In this document: positions 7,883 to 14,410 of the stretch, one piece after another
Layout: the number at the start of each line of letters is the position of its first letter
How positions within the stretch are numbered: the stretch's first letter is position 1
Virus record (IMG/VR): IMGVR_UViG_3300035698_013781
Location: 1-33,196 of that record
Source: a virus
DNA length: 33,196 nucleotides
Reading direction: 5' to 3' (one strand)
Translations under genes and position numbers: made by a program
Notes under the pieces: model-generated
What the model saw: the letters and a program-made list of their open reading frames with translations, nothing else
What the model was told of the DNA's origin: nothing
Database searches by the model: none

Positions 7883-8001
7883 AACAATCATTGCGACAAT
7901 TAATAGAAGAAACGAATGCCAGTTTGGCGGTGACCCAAAAGGCTCTTATTAGAAATTCTAAGGAGATCCGAGCCGCACTTAAAGCATTCAAAAAGGAATA
8001 G
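7879..8001 (+). CDS. Small helical protein of unknown function
   Basis: ATG 7879 overlaps the stop of the previous gene (ATGA) and is preceded by GAGGTGA (7865-7871), a strong archaeal-type binding site. The 40-residue product MKQSLRQLIEETNASLAVTQ and the following basic helix (ending KAFKKE) would form one or two amphipathic helices. There are no cysteines or membrane segments. It is too short for a family call. The overlap on one side and immediate continuation into the next gene on the other support it as a translated member of the block. Confidence 0.55.
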   Translation: MKQSLRQLIEETNASLAVTQKALIRNSKEIRAALKAFKKE

Positions 8002-8010
8002 GTGGTCAAA

Positions 8011-8424
8011 TTGAAGGTATCAAAATCGTTCAGTTTAGAGCCAGAAACTATCGAATTAATCAACAAAAACCCCAATCCAAGCGGTGTAATCAACGATATT
8101 TTGCTTGAAAAACTGGCATCTATTGATTGGAAAAAAAGGATGATTAAGCAATATCAGGCCAAAATCAAGGAATTAAAGGCTCAAATTGATGCACAAATCA
8201 ACGAAAAAAGCAACTTTTTGGACAATATTCCGCAAGAAATCATCACTTTTTTGTCACCAAAAGAAGAAATACATAATGGAATTAGCACAAAATCTGGTGG
8301 AATTAAGGCAATTCTTGCAGTAGATCCAAGCAGAATTCACATTTGGACTGGGATTGTTAACAAGCGTTTTGGTAAAAGATATACTCCATATCAATTGGAG
8401 CAAATCATTGTGAGGTGGTTATAA
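8011..8424 (+). CDS. RHH-like N-terminus plus coiled-coil regulator
   Basis: I place the start at TTG 8011 because GGTGG (8001-8005) lies five bases upstream; a GTG at 8002 sits inside that site. The N-terminus MKVSKSFSLEPETIELINKN then PNPSGVINDILLEKL matches a ribbon-helix-helix pattern (strand SFSLEPETIE, turn, helix GVINDILLEKL). Residues about 45-70 form a coiled coil (KQYQAKIKELKAQIDAQINE). The C-terminal 60 residues form a separate domain ending in YTPYQLEQIIVRWL. A DNA-binding dimer with an oligomerisation or partner domain is likely. The gene ends TAATG, overlapping the next start. The target could be the AT-rich operator region just downstream (8565-8705). Confidence 0.5.
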   Translation: MKVSKSFSLEPETIELINKNPNPSGVINDILLEKLASIDWKKRMIKQYQAKIKELKAQIDAQINEKSNFLDNIPQEIITFLSPKEEIHNGISTKSGGIKAILAVDPSRIHIWTGIVNKRFGKRYTPYQLEQIIVRWL

Positions 8425-8564
8425 TGGTAGAGGACAGACACTCAACAATTAGAGTCAAGGAAAGCACTAAAGTTTTGTTAGATCCGTACAAAAAAGTCTA
8501 TGGAACTTACGAAAAAGGCATCCTTGAGTTAATAGAAAATTATGAAAGGGGGCAAGTAAAATAA
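8424..8564 (+). CDS. Small RHH-like protein
   Basis: ATG 8424 shares one base with the preceding TAA and is preceded by GAGGTGGT (8412-8419). The 46-residue product has MVEDRHSTIRVKESTKVLLD, then YGTYEKGILELIENYERG. The order strand (STIRV), helix (ESTKVLLDPYKK), turn with Gly, helix (EKGILELIENYE) is the size and pattern of an Arc/MetJ-type ribbon-helix-helix protein or antitoxin. It is the last gene of the four-gene block from the promoter at 7715 and is directly followed by the AT-rich region. DNA binding is inferred from this pattern only. Confidence 0.55.
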   Translation: MVEDRHSTIRVKESTKVLLDPYKKVYGTYEKGILELIENYERGQVK

Positions 8565-8705
8565 ATTATTGTTATTAATAATAATAAATATACAAATATA
8601 CAAATTGTTGTATATTAATATATATATATATATAATGTATATTTGTTATAATAAATAATAATAATGAATTTTTTATGTCTCAATACATTAGGAGGAATAA
8701 AAGAG
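8565..8705 (+). promoter_or_regulatory. AT-rich control region with repeated AAATATACA sites
   Basis: About 110 bases are almost pure A/T. The word AAATATACA occurs twice in tandem (8586-8594 and 8594-8602), once inverted exactly (8636-8644) and once inverted with one change (TGTATATTA, 8609-8617). An inverted repeat ACAAATATAC/GTATATTTGT (8592-8601 and 8637-8646) encloses an alternating TA tract at about 8617-8635. This could be a promoter-operator for the downstream gene, or a replication start; no defined BRE is visible. The same word recurs near the capsid promoter at 26541 and 26569. AGGAGG at 8690-8695 is the binding site for the next gene. Confidence 0.5.
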
Positions 8706-8981
8706 ATGAAAGGAACAGACGCATTAAAGAAATGGCGGGAACAGGCAACACCCTTAACCGCTGAAGAGTTAGCACACAAAAAGAGAAAATTGACACCAAT
8801 GAAGGCGCTTAGACTTAAATGCCTTGATTGTGTGGGCTATTCTCCAAAGGATGTAGCAGATTGTGACATTGTTGATTGTCCATTGTACCCTTACAGATTA
8901 GGCCACAGACCAAAGAAGCAAGTTATATATACTTTTGACAAGCGCAAGAATGGTTGTGACAAAGTACAAATAGAGAGGTGA
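8706..8981 (+). CDS. Cys4 zinc-binding phage-type protein (C..C - C..CPLYPYR)
   Basis: The start is ATG 8706, ten bases after AGGAGG; an upstream in-frame ATG at 8664 lies in the AT-rich leader and has no binding site. The 91-residue product has Cys39-x2-Cys42 and Cys53-x4-Cys58 in KCLDCVGYSPKDVADCDIVD then CPLYPYRLGHRPKK. 'C-x2-C ... C-x4-C-PL-x-P-(F/Y)-R-x-G-x-R-P' is a recurring motif of small phage and bacterial proteins of unknown function, presumably zinc binding. The basic N-terminal helix (KKWREQATPLTAEELAHKKR) could touch nucleic acid. It is the first gene of a group that also encodes a SWIM protein and Alba. Confidence 0.65.
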   Translation: MKGTDALKKWREQATPLTAEELAHKKRKLTPMKALRLKCLDCVGYSPKDVADCDIVDCPLYPYRLGHRPKKQVIYTFDKRKNGCDKVQIER

Positions 8982-8987
8982 CCAGAA

Positions 8988-9155
8988 ATGAAAATAAATA
9001 TTGAATTAGATGCTGAAGAGTATGAAACTGTAGGAGTTTATGGGATTGAGAGGGGCATAGGAGACATTGCCTTGGCAATAAAAGCGATGATAAGAGAGCA
9101 TAAAGGCATTTTGGAACAAGGCATGATTCATGCGAGCTCTAAGGTGGTGATGTAA
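8988..9155 (+). CDS. Small acidic-helical protein of unknown function
   Basis: ATG 8988 is preceded by GAGAGGTGA (8974-8982, across the preceding stop) at normal spacing. The 55-residue product MKINIELDAEEYETVGVYGI then ERGIGDIALAIKAMIREHKG has an N-terminal strand and two helices, loosely like a ribbon-helix-helix fold (strand INIEL, helix DAEEYETVGVYGIERG, helix DIALAIKAMIREHKG). The stop TAA is followed without gap by ATG 9156. I would call it a possible RHH relative, but weakly. Its GAGGTGGTGA coding end (9140-9150) doubles as the binding site for the next gene. Confidence 0.5.
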   Translation: MKINIELDAEEYETVGVYGIERGIGDIALAIKAMIREHKGILEQGMIHASSKVVM

Positions 9156-9605
9156 ATGGCACGCATATATCCCTGTGAAGATGTACCTTCAAGGCGTGTT
9201 AATATTGTTCTTGGCGATGGCACTATTATGAGTGATCCAGAGGTGCTTACCCCAGATAATGTGATGTATTACTCACATCACGCAAAAGAAGTCAAGGGTA
9301 CATTGAGGTCAAAGGCCCAGAAGTTTTTGGACTTGGGGCTCGTAGAGTGGGACAGGGCAGCAAAGAATTTTTATGTCCATTTCATCCCAGGATACAACAC
9401 CCGCACCTATGAGATTGTTCGTAGGGCCGCAGGCTTTGAATGTAATTGCCAGGGCTGTCAAACAAAGATTAAAAAAGGATTGTATGATCCCGATGTTGAT
9501 AGCTTTGCCGCATGCAGTCATATATTGGCTGTTTACTTGTGGCTAAAGATGGTTAATTGGAACAAAAATGGAGGCGAAAATGGTAGTGGACAAAGAGAAG
9601 AATAA
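9156..9605 (+). CDS. SWIM-type zinc-finger protein
   Basis: The 149-residue protein starts MARIYPCEDVPSRRVNIVLG and carries FECNCQGCQTKI followed by AACSHILAVYLWL. Cys96-x-Cys98 plus Cys120-x-His122 is the SWIM signature CxCx(n)CxH, with an extra Cys101. SWIM domains bind zinc and DNA or protein and occur in recombination-linked proteins and transposases. The preceding segment (residues about 65-92, FYVHFIPGYNTRTYEIVRRA) is the strand-rich lead-in typical of SWIM domains, which read 'Y.V......Y.V.....C.C'. Its end overlaps the Alba start by 26 bases, so the two are probably made together and may act on the same DNA. Confidence 0.65.
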   Translation: MARIYPCEDVPSRRVNIVLGDGTIMSDPEVLTPDNVMYYSHHAKEVKGTLRSKAQKFLDLGLVEWDRAAKNFYVHFIPGYNTRTYEIVRRAAGFECNCQGCQTKIKKGLYDPDVDSFAACSHILAVYLWLKMVNWNKNGGENGSGQREE

Positions 9606-9861
9606 AGATGTAGTCTATGTTGGTAGCAAGGAATTTATGAAGTATGTGAACGCAGTGGAGTGGCAACTAAGAGAATTTAATAAGGTTACCATTCGTGCTC
9701 GTGGCAAATTCACAAGCCGTGCCATTGACATAAGCCAGATCATCTTGAGCAGGCATAAACTGAAGTTAACAGACATCAAGATTACGAGTGAGGAGTTTGT
9801 TAATAAGGAGGACAAAAAGGTGCGTGTAAGTGCGATTGACTTGGTGCTTGAGAAGGTGTAA
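9580..9861 (+). CDS. albA: Alba-family chromatin protein
   Basis: The 93-residue product reads as a full Alba protein: DVVYVGSKEFMKYVNAVEWQ, then VTIRARGKFTSRAIDISQII, then KITSEEF and the last strand RVSAIDLVLEKV. Known Alba proteins share the pattern 'NVVYIGKKPVMNYV', 'V.I.ARG.AISRAVD.AE' and 'I.I.LEK'; Lys17 corresponds to the DNA-contacting lysine region of archaeal Alba. Alba dimers bind double-stranded DNA or RNA. ATG 9580 is five bases after TGGAGG (9569-9574), better than ATG 9568, which lies inside that site. Alba is essentially archaeal and eukaryotic, so it is the best single host marker here. A virus copy may coat viral DNA or replace host chromatin protein. Confidence 0.9.
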   Translation: MVVDKEKNKDVVYVGSKEFMKYVNAVEWQLREFNKVTIRARGKFTSRAIDISQIILSRHKLKLTDIKITSEEFVNKEDKKVRVSAIDLVLEKV

Positions 9862-9862
9862 A

Positions 9863-10141
9863 ATGGAAATTAAAACCACTGCCGGATTAATAACCGGCTT
9901 AGGCATTGTAGAACAATTTGAGATTCTTGTGACTGATAAGAATTGCATCAAAGTAAAGCGAAAACTTGCCTTAGAGAGAGGCAAAGCACTTGGATTCCTT
10001 AAAGAACTGAAGGCCCAGGGTAAGATTAAGTCACTTTCTATTCCACGGAACCCGCAGTTACAGCATGCAATAGACATCACTGTTAAGTTCAAATCAGATT
10101 TGGACACCAGTCTTGAGAGCATTAGAGAATTGTTCAATTAA
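9863..10141 (+). CDS. Small alpha/beta protein of unknown function
   Basis: ATG 9863 lies just after the Alba stop and is preceded by GAAGGTG (9852-9858). The 92-residue product MEIKTTAGLITGLGIVEQFE, with VTDKNCIKVKRKLALERGKA and the end KFKSDLDTSLESIRELFN, suggests a beta-alpha-beta unit with a basic centre, possibly nucleic-acid binding. I do not recognise a family. It closes the transcript: a pyrimidine-rich tract follows at once. Its position after Alba suggests a role in DNA handling, but this is only context. Confidence 0.55.
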   Translation: MEIKTTAGLITGLGIVEQFEILVTDKNCIKVKRKLALERGKALGFLKELKAQGKIKSLSIPRNPQLQHAIDITVKFKSDLDTSLESIRELFN

Positions 10142-10190
10142 CTTCTTTTCTTTCTTTTATTACTTTACTTACTTTATATTACTTTTTCAA
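10142..10190 (+). terminator. T-rich archaeal-type transcription terminator
   Basis: Right after the stop at 10141 comes a pyrimidine-dominated tract with several T runs (CTTCTTTTCTTTCTTTTATT, 10142-10161, and ACTTTTTC near 10180-10187). Archaeal RNA polymerase terminates at T-rich non-template tracts without a needed hairpin. It precedes a new promoter, as expected for a transcript border. Confidence 0.55.
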
Positions 10191-10195
10191 AAATA

Positions 10196-10210
10196 CGAAA
10201 GGTTTAAATA
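10196..10210 (+). promoter_or_regulatory. BRE/TATA promoter for the glycan cassette region
   Basis: CGAAAGG followed by TTTAAATA (10203-10210) is a strong archaeal promoter string. The TATA centre lies about 27 bases before ATG 10234, so the first gene is predicted to be leaderless. No further clear promoter is seen until about 19925, so this one could drive the whole 10234-19626 cluster. Confidence 0.7.
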
Positions 10211-10233
10211 TTCAAACGATATTGTATATACTC

Positions 10234-10449
10234 ATGGAACTAAAACTTAGAACAATTGTAGGTGGTGACCGCAATGTTCAAGGTTTGACAGTCCCGAATG
10301 AAGTCGCTATGTTTTTTTCTGGTTGCAGCTTTAATATTGAGAAGTCTGGAACCGCAATAATTTATTATTCGGGCACAAGTCAGATGTTAAACGAACAGCA
10401 AATGAAAGACTACGATTTTAAAGATTGTAGAATTGGGAGCGTAATATGA
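10234..10449 (+). CDS. AbrB-like small protein (weak call)
   Basis: The ATG at 10234 coincides with the predicted transcription start, so I prefer it over the in-frame TTG at 10222. The 71-residue product MELKLRTIVGGDRNVQGLTV then PNEVAMFFSGCSFNIEKSGT has the order strand, 'G...-L-(T/I)-(V/I)-P-x-E-(V/I)-A', strand, which is like the swapped-hairpin AbrB fold of archaeal regulators, although the second half (GTAIIYYSGTSQMLNEQQMK) is not typical. If correct it is a DNA-binding dimer that may control its own promoter. Its end overlaps the next ATG by four bases (ATATGA). Confidence 0.45.
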   Translation: MELKLRTIVGGDRNVQGLTVPNEVAMFFSGCSFNIEKSGTAIIYYSGTSQMLNEQQMKDYDFKDCRIGSVI

Positions 10450-10742
10450 AAGCAAAAATACTTGCGACAATTTTTGTGTTATTGTTAATTGGAGGATGCA
10501 GTCTTTTTGTAAGTAACAAACTCTTAACCCCAATTGATAAACATCCTTGCCTTTCAGTCGCAGAAGAACAGGTTTATGATGTATTACAGGAACTTCAAGA
10601 CTCAGTTCAATTTGAAGATGAGAAGTATGCTGAGAAAATGGAAGCCAGCTGGGAAGTAGTTGCAGAATATTACAATTTGACTGTGGCTGAAGTGGGGAAT
10701 ATTATTTTTAAAGACATAGATTGTATGACCAGAGGTGGTTAA
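10446..10742 (+). CDS. Predicted lipoprotein or membrane-anchored small protein
   Basis: The N-terminus MKAKILATIFVLLLIGGCSL is a typical lipoprotein signal: basic start, hydrophobic core and the lipobox Leu-Ile-Gly-Gly-Cys18 region. After cleavage about 80 residues remain, acidic and helical, with two more cysteines (in DKHPCLSV and DIDCMT) that could form a disulfide outside the cell. It overlaps the glycosyltransferase gene that follows (8 bases), so it is linked to the glycan cassette. Secreted lipoproteins in viruses often serve in superinfection exclusion; that role here is inference from location and topology. Confidence 0.6.
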   Translation: MKAKILATIFVLLLIGGCSLFVSNKLLTPIDKHPCLSVAEEQVYDVLQELQDSVQFEDEKYAEKMEASWEVVAEYYNLTVAEVGNIIFKDIDCMTRGG

Positions 10743-11973
10743 AATTAAAATAGCAATGTTATCAGACAGTCCGTTTATACCAACAGGGTATAGAAATCAA
10801 GCCTTACAGCTTGCACAACATTTGACCAAACAAGGTCACGAAATTCATTATATGGGCAATGCCTACATGGGTATGGAATTGAATAGCGCAACCCTTTTTG
10901 ATGGCACAGAGATCAATTTTAAATTATATGGAGAGTTACAACAATCATATTTCAAGAACACTATGTCTCATATTTTAAAGAAAGTAAAGGCAGACAGATT
11001 TATCATTCTTCTTGACACATTTATGCTACACGGCAATGATGCCTGGTTTTTGAATGTAGACACATCACCTGCAAAAACATTTATGTGGTTTCCATCTGAC
11101 GGTGGTGGCGGATTACCTGCTGGATGCCAGAAGATTTTAAACAAAATGGATCAGGCAGTTGCAATGAGCCAGTTTGGCCAAAAGCAAGTTAAGGATTATC
11201 ACAATCTTGATGCCGCATATATTCCACACGGTGTGAACACCAGTTTATTCTATAAGATGCCAGATAAGGAACGGCTTGAGTTAAGACGCAAATATGGTCT
11301 TGAGGGTAAGTTTGTAATAGGTGTAGTCGCAAGAAATCAACCACGAAAGCATTTAGACAGAACCCTAAAAGCAATGAGACTTATTGCTAAGAAAATTCCA
11401 AATGCAGTATTATTCTTCCACTTGGACGCAGACGATCCTGCTCAACCATTATGGAGAATCAGGAATCTGATAGCTAAGTTTGGCTTAGAGAACCGGTGCA
11501 TTTTCAGTGGTATGAAAGCTCATCAAGGGCTCGCAGACAAAGATATGAAAGAAATCTATAATGTAATGGACTGCTTCTTTTTGAGCACATCCGGTGAAGG
11601 TTTCGGAGTTCCAATCATTGAAGCAATGGCTTGCGAAGTGCCTGTTGTTGCAACAAGTTATACGACAACTGCAGAGCTTATAGAGAACCACAAGGCTGGG
11701 CTTGGCGTTAAGCTTTCAGGTGTAGAATCATTGGACTTATTTGCTGAGACTTCAAAGGATTATGACTACAAATCAATGAACGGCACTATAACCGGCTCCT
11801 GGGAAGTTGAGCGAGGAATCATTGATGTTAAGGATGCCGCAGATAAGATCTGTTGGCTTTATGAAAATCCTAAGCAAATGCACATTATGGGCCAGAACGG
11901 AAGAAATGCAGTTCTTAAGGAATATGATTTCAGCTCAGTAGTTGGGCCAGCCTGGGAAACTTTGTTAAAATGA
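10735..11973 (+). CDS. GT4-type (GT-B) glycosyltransferase
   Basis: This 412-residue protein has an N-terminal Rossmann start IKIAMLSDSPFIPTGYRNQA, a linker YIPHGVNTSLFY, then the Glycos_transf_1 domain GVVARNQPRKHLDRTLKAMR and the donor-binding motif GEGFGVPIIEAMACEVPVVA with the Glu-x7-Glu pair of retaining GT4 enzymes. It transfers a sugar from an activated donor to an acceptor I cannot identify, in the cytoplasm. The start is odd: GAGGTGG (10732-10738) looks like the binding site, yet GTG 10735 lies inside it and the next ATG (10756) would cut strand one, while ATT 10744 is well spaced and gives a natural beginning (KIAMLSD). It overlaps its neighbours by 8 and 4 bases. Confidence 0.85.
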   Translation: MVKIKIAMLSDSPFIPTGYRNQALQLAQHLTKQGHEIHYMGNAYMGMELNSATLFDGTEINFKLYGELQQSYFKNTMSHILKKVKADRFIILLDTFMLHGNDAWFLNVDTSPAKTFMWFPSDGGGGLPAGCQKILNKMDQAVAMSQFGQKQVKDYHNLDAAYIPHGVNTSLFYKMPDKERLELRRKYGLEGKFVIGVVARNQPRKHLDRTLKAMRLIAKKIPNAVLFFHLDADDPAQPLWRIRNLIAKFGLENRCIFSGMKAHQGLADKDMKEIYNVMDCFFLSTSGEGFGVPIIEAMACEVPVVATSYTTTAELIENHKAGLGVKLSGVESLDLFAETSKDYDYKSMNGTITGSWEVERGIIDVKDAADKICWLYENPKQMHIMGQNGRNAVLKEYDFSSVVGPAWETLLK

Positions 11974-13244
11974 ACAAACTCAATGTTGTTGTTATGGGCC
12001 AAGATTGTGAGAGGCAATTAAAGATTTGCCTTGAATCAGTCAAGACCACCGCAGACAAAATCATTTATGTAGATGGTGGCTCAAAGGACGGCTCAATGGA
12101 TTTAGCCAAGAAGTATGGTGCAATAGTCATTGAGAAGGAATTCAGGCAAGACAATGTTTTAGCAATAAGTGACCAGCGTAATTTTTATCTTGATTACTTG
12201 AAAAAGAATCACATGCGAGAATGGGTATTAGTTTTGGATGCTGACGAGGTTCTTGATGATCCGAGCCATGAGTTGATTAATTTGATTAATCGGCCAGCAC
12301 AAAAGCTTAGTGGCTTAGTTTCAATTAAGATGCGTCACTTCCAGAATCATCTTGGATTAGAGGATGCAACTAAAGAAGAGCATTTTGTCCCACACAGATT
12401 ATTCCGTGTTAGTGATAGGATTTATTATCCAGACGGTGAGCACTCAGTCCTTTGGGTTAAGAATGAGGCTGGAGTTAAACTTACCAATGAAGAAATGTCA
12501 GTCCACAGTAATAAATACACAGGCATAACAATTTGGCACATGGCTTATTGTTCTGGGCTTTGGGATATACGGCACAGATATATGAATCATTTAGAGAAAT
12601 CTAAAATTCATACTACTGAATTTCTCCATGAATGGTATCTATCACACATTTTAGGCCAATATCCTTCAAAAAAGATTAATTCGCAGGAAATACCTGCAGT
12701 AATATTAAAAGAATTCTTGATAGATCCAGCAGAGATTTACTTTGATAATCGTAAAGGTTTGGAAGTAAAGCATTTCATTCTGGCACATCAATGGTTAGAC
12801 CACTTCAAGGCTAAGACTGTGCTTGATTTAGGCTGCGGCCTTGGCATGTATGGCCATGCGTTTGTGAGATTTAACGCAGAATACACCGGCTTAGAGCTAT
12901 CTCAATGGGCTATTGACCACATTAAGAATCTCAATGTAATTCAAGGTAGCATTACTGAGAAGCAAGATTTCAAAGACTTTGATTTAGTCCTTTGTGTAGA
13001 TGTCCTGGAGCATTTAGAAGAATCAGAATTGGATGCTGCACTTGGCTTTGTTAGCAGTTATGGTGAAAATTTCCTGTTCAGTATTCCTGTTATTGGCAAT
13101 CCAGACTTGGATGCAGACCCAACACATAAGATTAAGCGGTCTGAAGAATGGTGGGTTAGTAAACTTTCAGAGTATTTCAATTTAAAACCTACGCCTGAAT
13201 ACTTTTTGTTCAAGCCGCAGATGTTTATAGGGGTGAAAAAATGA
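11970..13244 (+). CDS. GT2 glycosyltransferase fused to a SAM methyltransferase
   Basis: The 424-residue protein is a two-domain fusion. Residues 1-about 230 form a GT-A domain of the GT2 family: LNVVVMGQDCERQLKICLES, then IIYVDGGSKDGSMDLAKKYG, and the metal-binding motif VLVLDADEVLDD. Residues about 270-424 form a class I methyltransferase: TVLDLGCGLGMYGHAFV (SAM-binding glycine loop), then DLVLCVDVLEHLEE. The start is coupled to the previous stop (ATGA type overlap) with little binding site. One protein that adds and methylates a sugar would cap a glycan chain. Substrates are unknown. The GT2 half resembles enzymes working on surface polysaccharides or heptose-type acceptors, but I cannot be more exact. 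Confidence 0.82.
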   Translation: MNKLNVVVMGQDCERQLKICLESVKTTADKIIYVDGGSKDGSMDLAKKYGAIVIEKEFRQDNVLAISDQRNFYLDYLKKNHMREWVLVLDADEVLDDPSHELINLINRPAQKLSGLVSIKMRHFQNHLGLEDATKEEHFVPHRLFRVSDRIYYPDGEHSVLWVKNEAGVKLTNEEMSVHSNKYTGITIWHMAYCSGLWDIRHRYMNHLEKSKIHTTEFLHEWYLSHILGQYPSKKINSQEIPAVILKEFLIDPAEIYFDNRKGLEVKHFILAHQWLDHFKAKTVLDLGCGLGMYGHAFVRFNAEYTGLELSQWAIDHIKNLNVIQGSITEKQDFKDFDLVLCVDVLEHLEESELDAALGFVSSYGENFLFSIPVIGNPDLDADPTHKIKRSEEWWVSKLSEYFNLKPTPEYFLFKPQMFIGVKK

Positions 13245-14410
13245 TTAAACAGTCAATGCTTCCAATAGAACAATTAGGAAGAGAAGAAGTAGCAAATCTC
13301 AAAATGATCGTCTTTGATGTTGATGGTGTGATAGTTCCAAGGGGAACGCAGATTAGTCAAGAAAAAGGATTACTTACACTTGAGATAAAAACCATCAAAG
13401 CAGAACAGATTGAGCAAATCAAACAGCTCCACAAACTTGGATTTCATTTAAACATTAGTTCAGGTAGAGGATTATATATGTTACAGAATATGTTTCGTGA
13501 AGTATTACCTTATGTGAGCTTGACATTTGAGAATGGCAGTGCCACTTGGCATAAAGGTAAGATAATCCAGCACATCAATAGCTATGAACGATTGAAAGAA
13601 ATCAATGGCTTGCTATTAAAAATAAAAGATAAAAAAATCAAAGGGTTTGAGCCAAAGGAATTCATTATCACAATACATTGCAGTGATAGAGTAAAGAAAA
13701 TTGAAGAGCTTGCCAAGCAATTTAAAGACATCTACTGCCAATGGAATGGTGAAGCTTATGATTTTGGAGTTAGAAGAATCCAGACAAAAGGCAAAGGGAT
13801 AATTCGTTTAAGGAATTATTTGGGATTTAATAAGGGTGAGATTATGGCTATTGGAGACAATTATAATGATATTGCTATGTTAAAAGAATCTGGAATCGCA
13901 GTTTCCGCAGACCAAGACAGGCTACTTGGAGACTATTATATAAAATTAATTCAGGGCAAAGTTCCTGCATATTACTTGATGAACCAAATAATCAACTTGA
14001 AGAATGAAAAGGACATTATTGTTGTTGCAAGCGGATATTTTGATCCATTGCATGTGGGTCACATAGAATATTTAGAGAAGGCCAAGAGCCTGGGCACAAA
14101 GTTGGTTGTAATTGTTAATAACGATTTCCAGAGCAATCTAAAGAAGAACCATTCTTTTATGACTGAGGATGATCGGATGAAAATTATCGCTGCTTTGACT
14201 TGTGTTGATGAAGTTATTTTGTCAATAGATAAAACCAAGTCTGTATGCAGAACTTTAAGGAAAATCAATCCAGACATATTTGCTAACGGTGGTGACAGAC
14301 ACAAATCTGAAGTGCCAGAGACTAAAGTTTGTAAGGAGTTAGGGATTAAGATGGTAGATGGACTTGGCCAGAAAATAAGGTCAAGCTCAGAAATGGAGGA
14401 GAACAAATGA
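13241..14410 (+). CDS. HAD phosphatase fused to a cytidylyltransferase
   Basis: The 389-residue protein joins two enzymes. The N-terminal half is a HAD hydrolase of the Cof/SPP type: KMIVFDVDGVIVP with nucleophile Asp26 and Asp28, HLNISSGRG (motif II), KGKGIIRLRNYLGF with a conserved Lys and MAIGDNYNDIAML (motif IV). The C-terminal half (from about residue 262) is a nucleotidyltransferase: VVASGYFDPLHVGHIEYLEK with the HxGH motif, and near the end IRSSSEM in place of the usual 'ISTT' loop. It should remove a phosphate from a sugar or polyol phosphate and activate a related phosphate as a CDP (or ADP) derivative, giving a donor for the cassette. ATG 13241 follows GGGGTGAAAA; the ends overlap by four bases with both neighbours. 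Confidence 0.82.
   Translation: MIKQSMLPIEQLGREEVANLKMIVFDVDGVIVPRGTQISQEKGLLTLEIKTIKAEQIEQIKQLHKLGFHLNISSGRGLYMLQNMFREVLPYVSLTFENGSATWHKGKIIQHINSYERLKEINGLLLKIKDKKIKGFEPKEFIITIHCSDRVKKIEELAKQFKDIYCQWNGEAYDFGVRRIQTKGKGIIRLRNYLGFNKGEIMAIGDNYNDIAMLKESGIAVSADQDRLLGDYYIKLIQGKVPAYYLMNQIINLKNEKDIIVVASGYFDPLHVGHIEYLEKAKSLGTKLVVIVNNDFQSNLKKNHSFMTEDDRMKIIAALTCVDEVILSIDKTKSVCRTLRKINPDIFANGGDRHKSEVPETKVCKELGIKMVDGLGQKIRSSSEMEENK

Noticed and set aside
7751-8424. Complete toxin-antitoxin system
   Set aside because: Although the first gene looks like a VapB antitoxin, none of the neighbours has PIN-domain acidic motifs or any other toxin pattern I can recognise.
8580-8650. CRISPR-like or tandem repeat array in the A/T-rich region
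   Set aside because: Repeats are short words of nine bases with overlap and inversion, without regular spacers; they look like operator sites. I saw no CRISPR array in the window.
8664-8705. Upstream extension of the Cys4 protein to ATG 8664
   Set aside because: The extension lies in the A/T-rich leader and no binding site precedes it, whereas AGGAGG lies ten bases before ATG 8706.
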